This document shows, piece by piece, positions 18,217-33,043 of a DNA stretch of 39,102 bases. Made by a program: the position numbers and the translations under genes. Source of the DNA: Zoopage sp. CT-All (taxonomy: Eukaryota > Zoopagomycota > Zoopagomycetes > Zoopagales > Zoopagaceae); assembly GCA_004114245.1 (NCBI GenBank), contig QZWS01000022.1, positions 1-39,102 of the forward strand. Reading direction: 5' to 3'. The first letter of the stretch is position 1. Each line of letters starts with the position of its first letter. The notes under the pieces are model-generated. The model saw only the letters and a program-made list of their open reading frames with translations, made no database searches and was not told the DNA's origin.

Positions 18217-21200
18217 TCATCCAGACAGCGTCAAAGCCACAGCACGCTGCGCAACAATGTCCTTCTCGTTCGAGCGCACGTTCAGAGCAATGCTGAACAG
18301 CAATTCATCGCGATCACCGTTCAGATACACGGGGATGGCAACGGCAACGCGCTCCCGATCGTCGCTGTCCTCTGGCTTGCGCCAACGAATCTGCGACAGG
18401 CCAAGCCGGGTGGAAGGCTCGGTGGTCAGCTCCAGTCTATCATTGGCCCATTTGGCGCCTTCGAGTCGGAGCCCAGAGATTGCAAACGCGTCCCTGTCCC
18501 CATGTCGCTCGAGCTCGAGCTCCAGAGTAAGCTCCTCGAGCGAGCACGCCTGGCGTTGAGCCGCAGCCTGGCGAGTAGCCGTGATATACGCCTCGGGGAT
18601 GAACAGCCCGCCAATCCAAATATTGGCGTCGAAATTGCCGCCAGTGGAGACCTTCTCGACTTGCTGAAGGCGTGCGTTCAGATCCGCAATCCACCGCGAC
18701 AGCGTGATCAGCTTTGGAACCTTGTGACGCTGCCAGTGCTCAGGAATAATGCCTAAACAGCGAGTGTCAGAGTTGGGCAGCCCTCAACAGCATCAATATA
18801 CCCTTGGTTAAGCAGTTGAGCAGCATGCGCAAATGGTTTGTCTGCTTCATCTTGCCTTCGCAAACATACTTGATGTCGTCCAAGTCCTGACGCACGGCTG
18901 CCAGCAATTTGCGGCCGATATTATTCTCGCGCTCAAAGACGCGGAACAGCGGGTTCTTGATGCTTTCGGGCGAGCGCGTGATCGGCGTCACTTCCTTGGG
19001 CAGCATATCCGACCAGCCCTGAACCGTCTCGTAGAGCGCACGCATCCAGGCTGGCTGGGTGTACTTGGCGTCCTTCTTGTCTTCGCTGGATACAACTGTT
19101 TCGTCATCGTCTGTCAGACTCCGCATCTTGCGGACCTTTGTCAAAAACGCGTGACCTAAGTCGAAAGCGTTCAAATTCATCAGCAGCACAATGGGAGCAG
19201 CATACCCTTGGCGGTCATGAGCACGTGCTCTGCATTGTTGAGCAATCCCAGCCAGGCGGGCGGCTCGTGCTCAGGCAACTTATTGACCCATTCCACAAAC
19301 TGCTCCAATTTTGTTCCCTCAGGAATTGCGAGCGCTTTGCTGTCCTCGCTAGCGGGCACCAGCAAAAAGTCGAGATCGTAGCTCTTGGGAGTAAACAGGC
19401 TGTTGACAAACGACTCGAGAAGACGCTGGTCAAATTCGTTGTCGACGCGTCCACCATAGACGGATTGCGTGAGAAGCGTTCGAATTGCGTCCCACGGGAT
19501 CTTCTCAGGATCAATGTTGGCTCTGCCCTGTGCCGCAGCATCCAGCCAGTGGTCAATCGTGTTGAGCGCCGAGTCATAGTCTGCATCGTTGAACTCGTAG
19601 ACCTTGGTCCACCCGAGCGGCACGTAGCGAAGACGCTCTTGGATAATGGCGTGGAGCCACGAGAGCAAAAAGTAGATGCGCGCACGCTCCGTGGGGCCCT
19701 TGGACATCTTGGTCGCTTGAATGCTGCAGAGGGTCTCGTGAAGGTTTGCCTTGATTCCAGGTGGAGGTTCGAACATGAGAACGTGAGCAAGGCGCAATAG
19801 GTTCACCGGGACCTTTGGGTTGGTCTCCATCGTGAGGAACAGGCGAAAGTTGCGGTGCGGTTTCATGCTGTGAATGCGCTTTTCAAGCTGACTGAGCCAC
19901 TGCGGCGCCAGATGGACGTTCTTCAAAAGCACCCAGGTGCCCTGCTTGATGGCCGAGGCGATGGCTTGATCGGCGAGGGCAAAGCCCTCCGTTGAGCCCA
20001 TGGCCACCGATGCGCAGCGCACACTCAACTCTGACTGCAAATTGTCGACGCGGTAGCTGGCGTCGTAGCCAGGAATCGAGCACATGGCAATTGGCGTGCC
20101 ACACTTCACCTGATCGAGGACCAAATCACGGAAATTCAGCTCGCTTTGCCGGACAAAGCTCTCGTCAAACACGGTCTTGACGAACCCATCGGCAGCGGGG
20201 AGAAGGCGGTCAGGACGGAGACACTTGATTGCCATCAGCCGCATAAAGCTCTCAATAACGGGACCTAGGCAGGATCAGTCAATCGCACATGAGCCGTCGA
20301 ACAACCCACTTTCACTAGCTGACCAGAAGACCGGCGTGCCATTCTCCGGAGCATCCGAGGCCAGGAAATTGCGCCATTCATCCTCGTGTTCGCTCAAGTG
20401 CGAAACCATAAATTTGAACGGCAAATAAGCGCAAAATTCCTTGACGCGATGCGCTGTTTCATCATTCAAAAATCCGGCTGGAAGCCCAATGCCCTCCGAA
20501 GTGACAACGACTCCTGGAACAACTTCGCCGCCGCTCAACAAAAAGTCAAAGTCCGTCTCGTCGATATGATCGCGCGTGCCGCGAATCTTGATTTGCGCGA
20601 GAAGCACGGCGAATGTAACGTAGTCTTCATGCAGTAGTGCCTTGGACGCGCGGGAGAAAACAACGCTGAAAAGATCGCTGGTGAGAATACTCAGTCGCTT
20701 GTCTGGATCCGTGATGCCGACCATGTTCGGATTCTCGTTCAGTATGTAGTTGAAAATCTCGTAGAAAAAGTCCAGCGAGAACTGGTAGAAATGATTCAGT
20801 AGATTGAGCTGCTCGAGGACAAAGAAGATGGAGCTGCAGGCCTGTGCGAGCGGAGTATAGATCTTGGTTGTTTCCTCGACTTCGTGAATGATACTGTCCG
20901 TTTCTTCGACCTTCCGTGCAACCTCCGCAGCCTCCTTCTTAAGCGTCTCCAGCGTGGAAATGACGTGATCGTCATCCAGGATGTTGCCGGTAGACTCGTT
21001 CAGAGCCTGCAGCAGCGATTTCTCCAGATGACGGAGGCGCAGCTTGAATTCGCCCTGGAGCTTGATCAAATCAGTGCGCTTCTTGTCAACATCAGGTCGC
21101 TCGACTTTAAGGACCTTGTTCAAGCACTGGCTCTGCAAGCTGCCTTTTGTCACGGTGAAGTTGACAAACGTAACACGGCTGCAAACATCCGGCGGGAAAT

Positions 21201-24200
21201 TCACAGACGGGTCGCGCGTCGAAAGGAAAAGCATGAAGCTCGGCGAAAAGTCAATATCCTGGCTGCCAAGACGGATAAGAACACGCCCACCAGTGCGACG
21301 AATTTCCTTATTCAACACCGGATTGAGAATCGGGTCAAGGTGCTCAACATCCTGAATAAGCAGCGGGTTGCCGAAGCGGAGAGCGCTCTCCAAGTTCTTG
21401 AGGAAGGAATCGTCGAGGAAGCTTGTCACCGTGATCTTGCGATCGCGGAACTCGTTGATCAAAAAGTTCGTTGCCTGGCCAGAGGGATCAATGATGAGAG
21501 GGTAGCGGTTGAAGCGCTTAAGCATGATGGCATTCTCAACGCATAGATCGTCGACGGGAAGAGCATTAGCCTGCCACGAAAGGCGATCGTCGGCTGTGGA
21601 CAGGTACTCGGTCAACGACATGTCCGACTTGAACTGGATGCCTGATTTGACAAGATGATCGGCCCACTTGTCGAAGAGCATCTCGCGATACTGCTGATCG
21701 AAATACCCGCCGTAGGCCATAAACGCCGACGAGAGCAGGACGTCTCCGACAATCGTGCCCATCTGCGTTTCGAATGCTTGGCTGCCAGTCTCCCAGCGCT
21801 CTTTTTCGGACGACAGACTATCGAGCAGGGTCAAGCTGCGGTCCACCTTGGACTTTACACGCTCCATCTCCGCCTTGATCGCCTGCACTTCGCTGATGAG
21901 CATTGCATACTCGTCTTTGTACTGGGAAATGCTGCTCTCCAGCTCGGTGATCATGTGCTGGATTTGCTCGGCCTGGAGCTTTGTCTCTTCGGCGTGGCGC
22001 TCAAGCGAGAACACCTCGTTGCGAAGCGGACCGACCCGGTCGAGGATCTCCGAGTAATTGACCTGGGCAATGACCCACTTAGCCAGGGGACCGCATGCCC
22101 GACTGGCGCGATTGACGATGTCAAACGTATAACTCTCATTGCTAAGGTACTCGCGCTTGACCTTGTCACGGATGGGGCGAGTCAGCTTAGCATCCGTGTC
22201 AAAGTTGATAATGCTGCCGATGAAATCGTCGCGGCGAATGAGCTGCTGGACCGATTTCCAGTCGGAAATCTTGTGCCCGAGCAATGTGCACACGGATTCC
22301 ATGGCAAGCTTGACGGGCAGCGGCGGATTGGCCATTGTGCGTACTTCCGTCAGCTGCTGCTTTTTAATCCCGCTGACAGCCTTTTGCGCGTCAATAACAG
22401 CGGGCTCGGCGTTGGCCAAGTCCTGCATCACCGTGGACCGGCGCTCTTCAATCTCCTGGTTCTGGACCTTGAGCGCCTCCTGGATTCGAATCGACGACGC
22501 TTTTTGCGCCTCGGCCTGTTGCTGATCAGCAATCATCTTCTTCAGCTTGTCGTTCGCCTGCTGATTCTTGACCTCCAGCTCGTTCTTCTTGATCGCCAAA
22601 CTCTTGCGGAGTTCCTCGACTTGAATGACAGTGTCGCGGAGCTTCTCGAGACCGACGTTCAAGTGGCGCTGCTGCTCCTCCAGATCATCCCGCTTCTCAT
22701 TAAAGAGACGGACATAGTGGTTGATGAAGTCAAGAAAGTGGCGTGGCGTCACATAATTATACCGACCTTGCCGCTTGCTCAGCTTGGCGTTGACGCGGTA
22801 GAGCGAGAGATGGACGTAGACAAACGCGTTGATGACCACATCACGATACGTTGGCGGCAGGTTCAGCCCGCGATAGGCAATCTCGATCGACGAGGGCGCT
22901 GAAAATAGTGGCCTGTCCAGGTCCAGGTTCTGGGTAAACTCCTTTCCAACGCGGAAGAGGGCTTGATCGGACCAGTCGCCGAACCAGTCAAGCACACAGC
23001 GATTGAAAAGGGCCGGCGAGGTGGCCGCTCTCGACCCAAGACCGCCTTCCGGTGGATTCATCGTAAAGACAACGTGGAGGTTCTTCATGACTAGGGCCGA
23101 GGGGTTAGCAGCATGAAAGGTAAAGTCATCAAGGCTACCTTGCTGGGTGAAGAATTTATAGAGCTCCTCGTGCGAGTCAAGCATCAAGCCCTCCTTCTGA
23201 GCGCCTTCCTTGCACTGGGTCATGAGTGACGAGTACTCGTCGCCTTCGAACAGGCCCGGAACCTCGGCATTTGCCAGCAGCGTATTCATGCGTTCGAGGA
23301 ATCCCGAATCCAGCACGTTGGACTCATCCATGATGAAGCATATCTTTTCGCCTTTGCATCCGGCTCGACGAAGAACAACGCGGAGATCTTCGTCGAAATC
23401 CTCGCCCGTGTACTTATTATGCGCCTTGATCTGGAAAACACTCAGCCCATTCATCCATGCGACAAATCGAGAAAGCGTGGTCTTGCCACTGCCAGAAACA
23501 CCAATGAGGAGGAGATGGCCCTGCATCTGACGGAAAACGCGGTCAATGCGCAAGGCGTGATCCAGGACTTCGTTGAAGAGAACAAGCGGAACATCGAGCT
23601 CCTCCTCGTAAAAGACTTTGAGACGTGCCTTGGCATATTCGCGGAGCTCTTCGCGGTCCACGGATATGTAGTACTTGGATAGCCAGTTTGAGAAGAGAAT
23701 TGGTCGCTCAAGGGCCTCCTCCTGATTAATGCCAGGGAAATGCTTCATCGCAACTTCATCGATATACTGATCGGTCCAGCGGCGTTCTTCTTCCGTGACA
23801 AGCCGGTCCTGGAACAGCCGAAGCGCCTCGTGGGCCCACAATCGGACCAAGCCCTCCACACTGAGCGACTCAAGCGGCTTAATAGCCTCGTAAATACCGC
23901 GCATCCAGCGGGTAAGCTCACGAGGACTGTAGATATAGTGGGCCTGGATATCTGGGGTAAAATGCTTCTGTGAAAGCAAGTAGAACTCGACCATTGCCGC
24001 GGTCAGCGGCTCCGAATACGCACGAAGGGCAGGAACCACCTTGAGCATGGCGCGCGAGAAGGTGCTGTAAATCTGCTTCAACGATGTCTCGCCGGGATAG
24101 TCCACCATGACCAATGGCGAATGGCGGAGGAAACGATGGGAAAGCGGCACGCGTCCAGGATCTGTGGGAGGATTGCATGCGCCGACGAACTGAATGCGCT

Positions 24201-27200
24201 CCAGCGAGACCCATGACTTGTCCGATGGACGCCAGTAGCCATTGGCTTCGATTAACTGCCGCATGAACGAGATGACACGCTGCGTGCCGTACTTATCCAC
24301 AGCAGGCAGATTGATTTCGTCGCAGAAAACAACGAGCCACTTGCCAAGGAGAATTGGCGACAGGATAACGCCGTTTGGGGTCTTGCGATACTCGCAGTAC
24401 TGCTCAAACGTCTTGAGAATGAGCTCAGGGGTCGTGGCACTGCTAAAATTGAGGCCGACTACTTCCATGTCGGGCAGCTTGCGGAGCGCCGAGAACAGCG
24501 TCATGGTCTTGCCTGAACCAGGGGGACCGCAAAGCAGAAGCGGGCGATGCTCGGCGAGCCAGCTGTAGAGCACTTCCTCGTGGCGAACGGTGTCGACCGT
24601 GGGAATGACAACATCGGCCTGGGCAACCGTGTGCGTCTCAATTTCGATGGTGGGCACCTTGGTCTCCCACGGGCTCCACTCGCCCGTGTTGGGGTTGATG
24701 TCAAAATCGATGATGGAAGTGCTGTCCGACATGTGTGGCAGGTCAATGGTCGTGATGCCGCGTATAAACTGGCCGAGCTGGGCGCGGAACTCTAGCTTGC
24801 TGTCGCCAGAGAAGCTCCAGACCACAGAGTAGATTAGCCGCTTGAGCACATAGTTCTCGAGATGTTCTCCAGACATTGGGAAATCGGGATGATGGGCATT
24901 GTACTCCATCACATTTCGGACCGTCTTGTTGAGCAGCGAAAATAGCGTGCCAAGAACTCGCATGCGCGTGAAATCCATGATATGCTCAAAGGTGCCGGCG
25001 TAGTCAAGCGACTTGGCAATCAGGCCGTCCTCGGTGAAGTGCTGCTCGAATACTTTGGCCACCGCCTGCTGCGTAATGAGCGCAGGAGAGATACCGGCCT
25101 TGGCATCCGAGCGCTGCACCACGTCCTCGTCAATATCATCGAGGGGTGTTGCCATGAGCATCTGGAGGTAGTTGCTGAAAATCATCGGCAGCGTGATGAC
25201 ATCCTCGCTGAACCAGACCATGCCGCAGCGACTAACAGTGGCCAGGGTTGCATATCGAAGCGTCTCGACCTCAAACATAATGCGCACATTGGGAGGAAGA
25301 CCGAGGCGCTCGCCATTGGGCAGGGTAAGCAGGCGATTGTCGTCCAGCACACTGTTCAGATTCTCAACCCATTCCGGATCAACGTCGCCTACACAGGGCG
25401 ACGGTCAGTATTTGCCCTTGGCTCGATAAAACCATACCGTCAAAGACAATCCAGTGACGTTTGGTGCTTTCGCCGCGGACATTGTCGATGATTTTGCGCA
25501 GAATGTGCGTAAACAGACCATCCGTCCATTCACGCGTTGTCGGGTCAAGAGTGCCGTACAACAGCTCCTTGTTGATCGCCTTGGGATCGATGGTATACGC
25601 GACGCCTTCGATGCCCTGGACGCGCTCAAGCGCCGTCAAAAGCACCTGCCACGCCTTGGATTTGCCACTGCCCGAGGGACCGACCATCATCAAGCCGTGA
25701 TGAATGTTCTGGATCTGGTAGAGCTGCAGCACCTTCTCCAGCCAGTACTCGCCAGCAACGAGATTGCGCTCCAGACAAACCTTGTGGATCTCCTCTTTGA
25801 GCTTGTCGAGATCAACGGGAGAATAATCAACGCCGGGAAACACGTCTGCAAGCAGGCTACAGCACGTGCGTTAAGCAGGACGAGCAGGACGAGAGGAGGC
25901 CAATACCTTTGCAGCAGCGGAATATCTTCGGCAACGAGCTTTGGAACGACTGTCTCGCGAATGCTTTGAATGAGAATTTCCTGCTCTGGAATGCCTTCCG
26001 AAATGCGATCAAATCCTTTGGAATCTTCGCCGGATTGAACGAGTGCACGGATCGAATTGAGTCGATCGCGCTTCAAGTTGCCGGCGCTGGTCAGCACGCT
26101 CTTAAGCGCGCGTAGACCAAAATCGTAATGCGATTGCGGCGAAAGTTGCTCCTCGCACAAGTTGAAAAAGGGAACGACCTTGGATGCGAGTAGCTCGGCC
26201 GTGCGGAATCCCTGTGAAAACAGCATCACCTGGGCGATCAGTTCGCGGTCAGGCTTTGTCATGGCCATGCTGCGGAAGAGTTTCTTGAGATTGTCGGGGA
26301 GATTAGAACGACCGGCATATCCTAGAAGATTTGAGGAATCAGCCTTACATCCACGCCAGGGCAGACCAACCTGGATTCATAGTGATAAAGATGCCCGTCG
26401 CCGGGTTCACCTTTAGATTGCGGCCAACAATGTCGATTTCGTGGCTGGGATTAGTCACGCTCGCCTTGAGGCCAAGCTGAATGGTCTGAACTTGCTGCGA
26501 CACGGCGCTGAGGATACGCTCCTCGAGACGATTGAACTCATCGAAGCATCCCCAGGCACCAACCTGACACAGACCAATAAAAATACGGCCCATGCTCTGG
26601 AAATCAAAGGTATCATCACAGCAGAAGACGAGGACGAATCGGCCGAGTTGAACACCCAGCGCTTTCACCGATTCGGTCTTGCCAGTGCCAGCAGGACCAA
26701 AGGGCGAGCCGCCGAGACGACCCTCCAGCGCTTGAGTCAGCGTCAGGTAGCATCGATCGGTTAGTGGAGTCTGAACAAGGCGATCGGCGACGCCGAGATA
26801 CTCATAGCCGTAGTAGAACTGTGCGTTGGCCATCTGAATGCTTAGCCGCTCGAGCGGATTTTCGCCGAACGGGTTGAAGTAGAAGCGCATCTGGTAAAGC
26901 CAGTTAAAGTCTTTGGAGCTGCAGACGCGGTCGCGGAGAAGCTGGCGAATGACGTCACGCTGATGGACGAGCTCGGTGACAAGATGCTCGCACTTGCGTC
27001 GCTTGATAACATCGAGATCGGTGAGCACCGTATCGGCCAGGACGTTCAGTCCGCGCTCGACCTGCTGCAGACTGTCCTTTAACGGCTCCTGCGACGGCGA
27101 CCCGCTTTCGGCCATTGCTGCCAGCGCCTTCTCCACAGACTGCGTCCAAACTGCCTGGACCGCGAGAACAACGAGCTGGGCCGGAAACTTTTCGATCCAG

Positions 27201-30200
27201 CTCAGGAAGGAGGCTTTGGAGAGGTCCGCGGCAACGTAAAAGAGATTCATCTCTTCGATGGCGTCGGCAAGGAGCAAGGCGAGGGAATGTCGCATCTCTC
27301 GCTCGAGCAGCGTCAGCCAGTCGTTGATCTTTGGGTTCTCTTTGATCGACACGGGCGAGCGGAAAATCACCTCCTCGGCTTCCTTGGACGACATGCCGAG
27401 GATGACGGTGGCATCGTCGTTCAATATCATATTGGAAATGCCCGCAAACATCTTCTTCATGTGCTTCTGAATGCGAATGACCTCCTTGCTGTTGCCAATG
27501 ATTTCGAGCAGATCCTCGTCACCGACAAAGTAGAATCGCGGGAACGACGACCGCTCTCGCTCCAGGTATTCGCCAAGAGCCTTCTGAATCTTGGTGAGCA
27601 AGTCAACGAGACGCTCTAGACTCTTCTGGATGTTCTGGATGTTCATCACGTCGAGCACGAACGGCGACTTGTACACCTTCTTCATTACGGCAAGAAACTC
27701 GGCGTTTATATTCTGAAAGCGCGAGGTTTCAACCGGAAGAAGATGCTTGATGTCAGCGCTGCCTGTGAAAATGCCCTCCAGATACACCCATTGGCGCTGG
27801 ACATCGATCCAGACGTCGAAGAGGACGTGAACACGGTTCAGCTTCTCCTCCCAGCTAGCGGCCTCTTCCTCGAACACCTTGTAGTACGGCGACATCTTCA
27901 TGGCGACGAGTGAATTAATATTCTCGCTGCACTTGGCAAACAAGTCGTCCCAGCCCTTGATCAAGCGGCACTTGTTCTGGTAGTTGACTAGTTCGAGCAC
28001 GTAATTGGTCCAGGTCTCCTTGACTTGCTTCAAAAACTCCTCGAGCGCCATTTCTCCCTGGGCCTGAATGATAACTTCGCGGACAACCTGCTCGTTGCGA
28101 CGAAGGTCAAAGTCCCACAGAATTCCGATCGTCATTTCCGACAGCATCAGGCGACCTTCGGCGCGGAGAAGCTTAAACAGCTGTTTCCAGTGCCGATCAC
28201 GAAGCGCGTCGGATTTGAGGTCGGTGAGCAGTGTGTTGACCTTGACGTAGCCGCGAAGGGTCTCCTGCATGTACTCGAAGGCAGCATACTGGCGCATGCG
28301 GCTTGGCATTTCCTTGGCTGACGCAATGAGCGAGTCCAGCTGCTGGCGGATTTTGCGGGGGACGACCGACGACCACAGCATGTCCTTGATCTCGTACACC
28401 GAATGCCAGACCTTGGAGAGCGCAAGCCAGACGGATTTAAGGTCGCGCAGCTCCTCAAGCACAGGCTCAAGGCGATCTTCGTTGACCGATTCAAGGTCGA
28501 GGGCCTCCTTGGCGCGCGAGACCATGTCGTACTCCTCCTTGACGCGTGTGACCCGACCCTCAAAGATGTTGAGTGTATTGGTCGCAATATCGGGCTTGAT
28601 GTCGCCCTGCAGGGGCTTGTTCGTCTCCCACTCCATCAGCACGTCCTTGATCTTTTGCTGAATGAGCTTGTCTTCGGCAACAATCTTCATCTGCAGGCCT
28701 GCAATCTGCTCCTGGATGACATTGTTCTTGCGGGCCAAGATCTCGTTGAATGCGCTCCATTCGCCCTCGACCTGATCGACGTACAGCCAGTCGGAGGGGA
28801 ACTGGTATCGCTGGCGCTCGAGCACACGCTGGCCCTGGCGGAAAATGTCCACGTCGACAGACCACTTGCGCACCTTCTTTTTGAGATCCTGAATGAATGT
28901 GATGAACGAAACCGCCTCGCTGGTCGTGTTGCTGTCCACCGAGTGTTGCTCAAGCTCCAGCCGCGCCTTGGAGACGGCTAGATGGAAATCACGCATGGCC
29001 TGGCCGAGCATTCCCCCGAAGCGGTTGAGCACGTCGCGTTGCCACGAATCGTACTTGGCATTGACCTTGCTCTGCACCTGCTCATAGTCCACAATGAGAG
29101 CACCAAACGACTTTTCCGTCTCTGAGTTGTCGAACGTATTGCGCGCCTTCTTGATTTCTAGAAGGATCTGCTGCCATTTTGCGAGGTCCTCGCCGAGCTT
29201 GTTGTAGACATAGCTTGACTCGAGATCCCAGAGCGATTGGTACTGGAGCCAAATGTTGACGTATCCTTGCACCTCGCGAATCTTGACCTCGACGATGTGG
29301 TAGGCGCGCTCGAGAAGATCACCTTCGAGGCGCGAGAGAAGGCTTGAGTACGTGCGCTCCTGGAAGTCGTAATCGTGAACGCTGAGGCCAATCTCGTAGC
29401 GAGAGCTCTGGATGCGCGGCATATGGCAAACGACGGCTGGAAATGTGGGTCAGCAACGTGAAGCCCGTGGCAATCAGGCCTACCTAGCCAGGCATGCAAT
29501 TGGGAGAACCAGTTGGCGCGTGCACGCTCGATCGGCGGATCCAAGAACATGATCTGATTCTTGATGCGGATCTCGTGGACCAAAAGCCTGAGCACTGGAC
29601 GAGTATCGTCAGAAGCGCCTGCATCACCATCAACCTCCAGGCCGAGGCGCGTGCGGCGCTTGAGCTTCTTGGCATATTTCGAGCCAGTGTCGCGATCTTC
29701 GTGCTTTTTGGCGGCGCCATCAGCGTTGACGTGCTGGAACTCATAGATCCACGAGCGCAGTGCCTGCTGAAGGCGGGAAGCGAGCACGGCTTCGACGCGA
29801 CGATCAAGCTCGGCGACCCAGGCATCAAGATTGCTGTAGTTCTCCAGATTCAGCTTGTCAACCAGTTTTTGGATTTTGCTGATGTTCTGCTCAAACTTTT
29901 CATCGCGATAGGCGCACACGTTCAAATCGTCAACAATCTGTCCAATTTCCTGCTCCATCGCGATCAAAGCATCAACCTTGTCCTGGTAAAGCGACACTAC
30001 GCCGGAAAATTCTTGCACAAATAGGACGTGGCGATTCTCGCGCGTGTCGACGCCAAGACTGTGGAGCGCTGTGCGCTGATGGGCATCAAACGTGTTGACA
30101 AAGTAATCCCAGCGCAAATTGATGCCCTTGGCGATCATGTTCTGGACGTCTTTGTGGTAGTTGGCAACCAAGCGCTCGATGCCGCCAGCGTGCTCTTGGA

Positions 30201-32963
30201 CCTTGTTCACGGTCTGCATGTATGCACGCGCGGTCTCCATCAAACTGACGGCGAATGGGTACACGCGCTTAGCATCCTTGGCTACGTTTGCCACGCCATG
30301 CGGAACCTGATGGTGCTGCCAAATGAGGTTTCGCACCTCCTTAAAGAGGGCAATCACTTGTGCGTCAAAGTTGACGGTGATCTGCAGGTTGTTTCCGTGC
30401 GCACGGTTGCGGGTCACCTCGAAAATGCGCCCAGAGACGGACAGATCCCTTTTCGTAATTTCCGAGAGCCAGGCATCATAGATCTAGCACGGCGTCAGCA
30501 AACGGGAGAGCGACGCAAGCGCCTACCGCCTTGGTCTCCAGCTTCTTTCGGAAGCTGTTGCTCTCGCTCTGCAGCTTTTGTCCTTCGGCGTACAATTCCC
30601 AGCCTTTGCCAAGGACGTCCTCAACACGCTTCATATACGTCTGCAGCTGGCGCTCAATCTGCTTGGCCCAGGAGATGGCCCCAGCAATGGGTGGAATGTC
30701 GCGCAGCTGCGACATGTAGCACGCCTCGGAGGTCCGGTATCCAATCTTGAATTTTTCATGAAGACGGCGAATGTCGTCCTTGACGTTTTCAATTAGCTGC
30801 GTCTGGTACTCTTGGATGGCACCGCGAATCTATTGCGTGCAGTCAGCGCAGCCCAGCGCAGAGAGAGACCCAGCTGTCTACCTTGGGCCTCACAAAGAGG
30901 GCGTTAAACTTGGAGAACACGCGGAACATCTCATTGGCATTCTTTGCGGTGCCGAGACGATCGCGGAGGCGAGCAATGATCTGATTCTCGACGCGTGCAA
31001 CTCGCTCGTTGTATGCCGTTTCAGCGGCAACCCAGACCTCGGTTCCTTCGCTCGAAACATCGAGCACGTCGACATTACGCACGCTGTCGTAGGCAAGCGC
31101 GACCTCGGAAACAGCATCGATATCATCTCCAGTGAGCTCGGTGGCGCCAGCCTCGCTTGCGACTGCGGTCGTGCTGCTAATGACACCCTTGCGTGCCTTG
31201 GCCCCTTCTGGACGCTGCATCACCTTGACGATTGTCTGATGGAGCTGCTCGTGGTGCAGACGGAACGTGCGAACAAAGGCGGTGCGCTCCTCAAGCTTGG
31301 CATGCGCAGCATTGATTTTGATTGGGATGAACCGCTCCTGGCGTTTGCGAGTGACTTCACGCGCTACATTCGTAAACTCCTTAATCATCTCGTCCCACGT
31401 GTGAAACACATCCTCTGCGCCCATGGTGGCCTTGTCGAATTCCTCATAGTCAACCAGCATCAGACGACGCGAGCCAAGGACCTTGAGGAGCTGATCGTTC
31501 AAATCGCGGGAGATGGCTTCGACGAGGGGCAGTGCACGGCGAATGGGATACGGTCTGGAACACAAGATTAGGGACTGGGATTGACTCGGTAGGACCTACG
31601 AGAGGCGCAATTTCTTGTTTAGGTGATTAAAAATGAGCTCGATCGCCTCTTTGCATTTGGTAACGTCGGTGGCCGACAGCAGCTCGTTCAGCGGAAAGTC
31701 GCGCATGAGCTGGTTGTACTTGGTGACCGAATCCCTCGCAGCCTGGAGACCAGTGTCGGCGCGAAAGCTCACGGTTGCATGGAAACGCTTGGCGTGCTTG
31801 AGCACATCCATTGTGAACGTAATCTGATCCGAATTGAGCTGCTCCTCGATCCGTTCAAGCGCGCGCTCTTTGCTCAGCCAGAAGTTGATTTCCTGTATGG
31901 CACGACCGCTGGAGACCTCGCGCGTCAGCTTGGTGACCTTTTGAATTTCACGCACCCAGCCGTTGGCGTCGCTTTGGAGTCGATTAAGAAAGGCCGAGTC
32001 GTTGAGCAGCACAGGATCCACGTCCTCGGGCTTGGCACGACGCTTGGCCTCGCGCGCCTTTTCCACTGCCTGAGCAATGGCCGCATTGATCGTTAGTACC
32101 ACCTCGGGGATCTCGACGTTCTGCTGCAGATGCACCAAGGCCAACTCCAGCTCGGCAATCTTCTTCTTGGCCATGGGAATGCCAATCTTGGTGTCCTTGT
32201 CCTCGCCGCCGGCCCCGGCTGCCATCGTCGTACCAGGGCGTTTTTCGCGAGCTCCGGCGCTGAGTGACGCTTCCTGGCGGGTCTTGGCTGCGGCAAACGC
32301 GTTAAAGTATGGCGATACGGCGTCGTGGATCACGGTGTGGATGGACTCGTAGGGATTCACAGCGGTGTTGACGACAATGCTGCTGCCGGGCGCTGCCGCT
32401 TCACCATCGCCGGTTATCGAGATTGAAGACGTTGCGGCGGTGCGGACGGCGAGACTATCTACGCCCGCGTTCGCATCCACCGTGCGCTCTTCCACCGCCG
32501 CAGGGCCGGGCAAATTGAGAAGCGACAGCTGCGCCGACAATGGCCTTCCTGCCTCGAGAATCGGCCCGCGCTTCATGATGCACAGCGCGCCGGCCAGCAC
32601 CGAGGTATAGGCCAGCTCAGCGCGCACTTTGTATGCAAATCGTAGCATAAGCTCCTCTGCACCCGCTCCATCCTCATCGCGCTGCACCGCAGGAACTCGA
32701 TCCTTGGATATATACATGCATGTAATCGCGGGATCGCTGATAAAGCGGCGGCAGTACTCCAGCGCATCGATGTGGGTAAAGAGCGACGCGTCGAGGTCGG
32801 GAATGGTTGCGCCAAAGATGACGCGGAGCAAGGATTCGAGGTGCTCGCGATAGGTAGTGAGATCGCAGTAATCCGCGACAGCGAGCTGCGAGGGCGGAAC
32901 TGCCGTAGCGGTGGAAATATCAGGTGACGAGCGGCCCGGAGGCGCGTCAGCGTCGAACTGCAT
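18217..32963 (-). CDS. DYN1: Cytoplasmic dynein 1 heavy chain, about 4755 aa, 11 exons
   Basis: Exons: 32963-31600, 31554-30882, 30829-30527, 30483-29484, 29436-26371, 26321-25907, 25856-25438, 25388-20310, 20264-19206, 19155-18802, 18752-18217. The ten introns are 43-52 nt, and the total divides by three. The tail includes [19 protein letters not shown] and [20 protein letters not shown]. The ring has P-loops at about 2027 (AAA1, GPAGTGKT), 2333 (AAA2, GPSGSGKS), 2701 (AAA3, GPPGSGKT) and 3043 (AAA4, GVSGSGKT). Walker B sites include [10 protein letters not shown] (AAA1), FCDEIN (AAA3) and IMDESN (AAA4). The coiled-coil stalk and microtubule-binding tip follow from about 3300. The [14 protein letters not shown] and [20 protein letters not shown] signatures mark cytoplasmic dynein 1, the minus-end microtubule motor for nuclei, spindles and endosomes. 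An in-frame ATG at 33098 would overlap MRP10, so 32963 is preferred. The length is somewhat above most relatives. Confidence 0.97.
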
Positions 32964-33043
32964 TGCGGCGCGGTATGGGTTCGCGGCGATTTGCGTTTGA
33001 TGAGCAGAAAAGCATCCGCAGATCCTCGCCCTGCAAAACCACC
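32964..33043. promoter_or_regulatory. 80-bp divergent promoter of dynein heavy chain and MRP10
   Basis: The ATG of the dynein gene (minus) and the ATG of MRP10 (plus) face away from each other across 80 bp. No clear TATA box was seen. Confidence 0.5.

Noticed and set aside
20884-22902. Long plus-strand frames opposite the dynein gene (up to 415 codons)
   Set aside because: Antisense shadows of a strongly conserved dynein exon; Leu/Val-rich composition mirrors the coding strand and no domain is seen.
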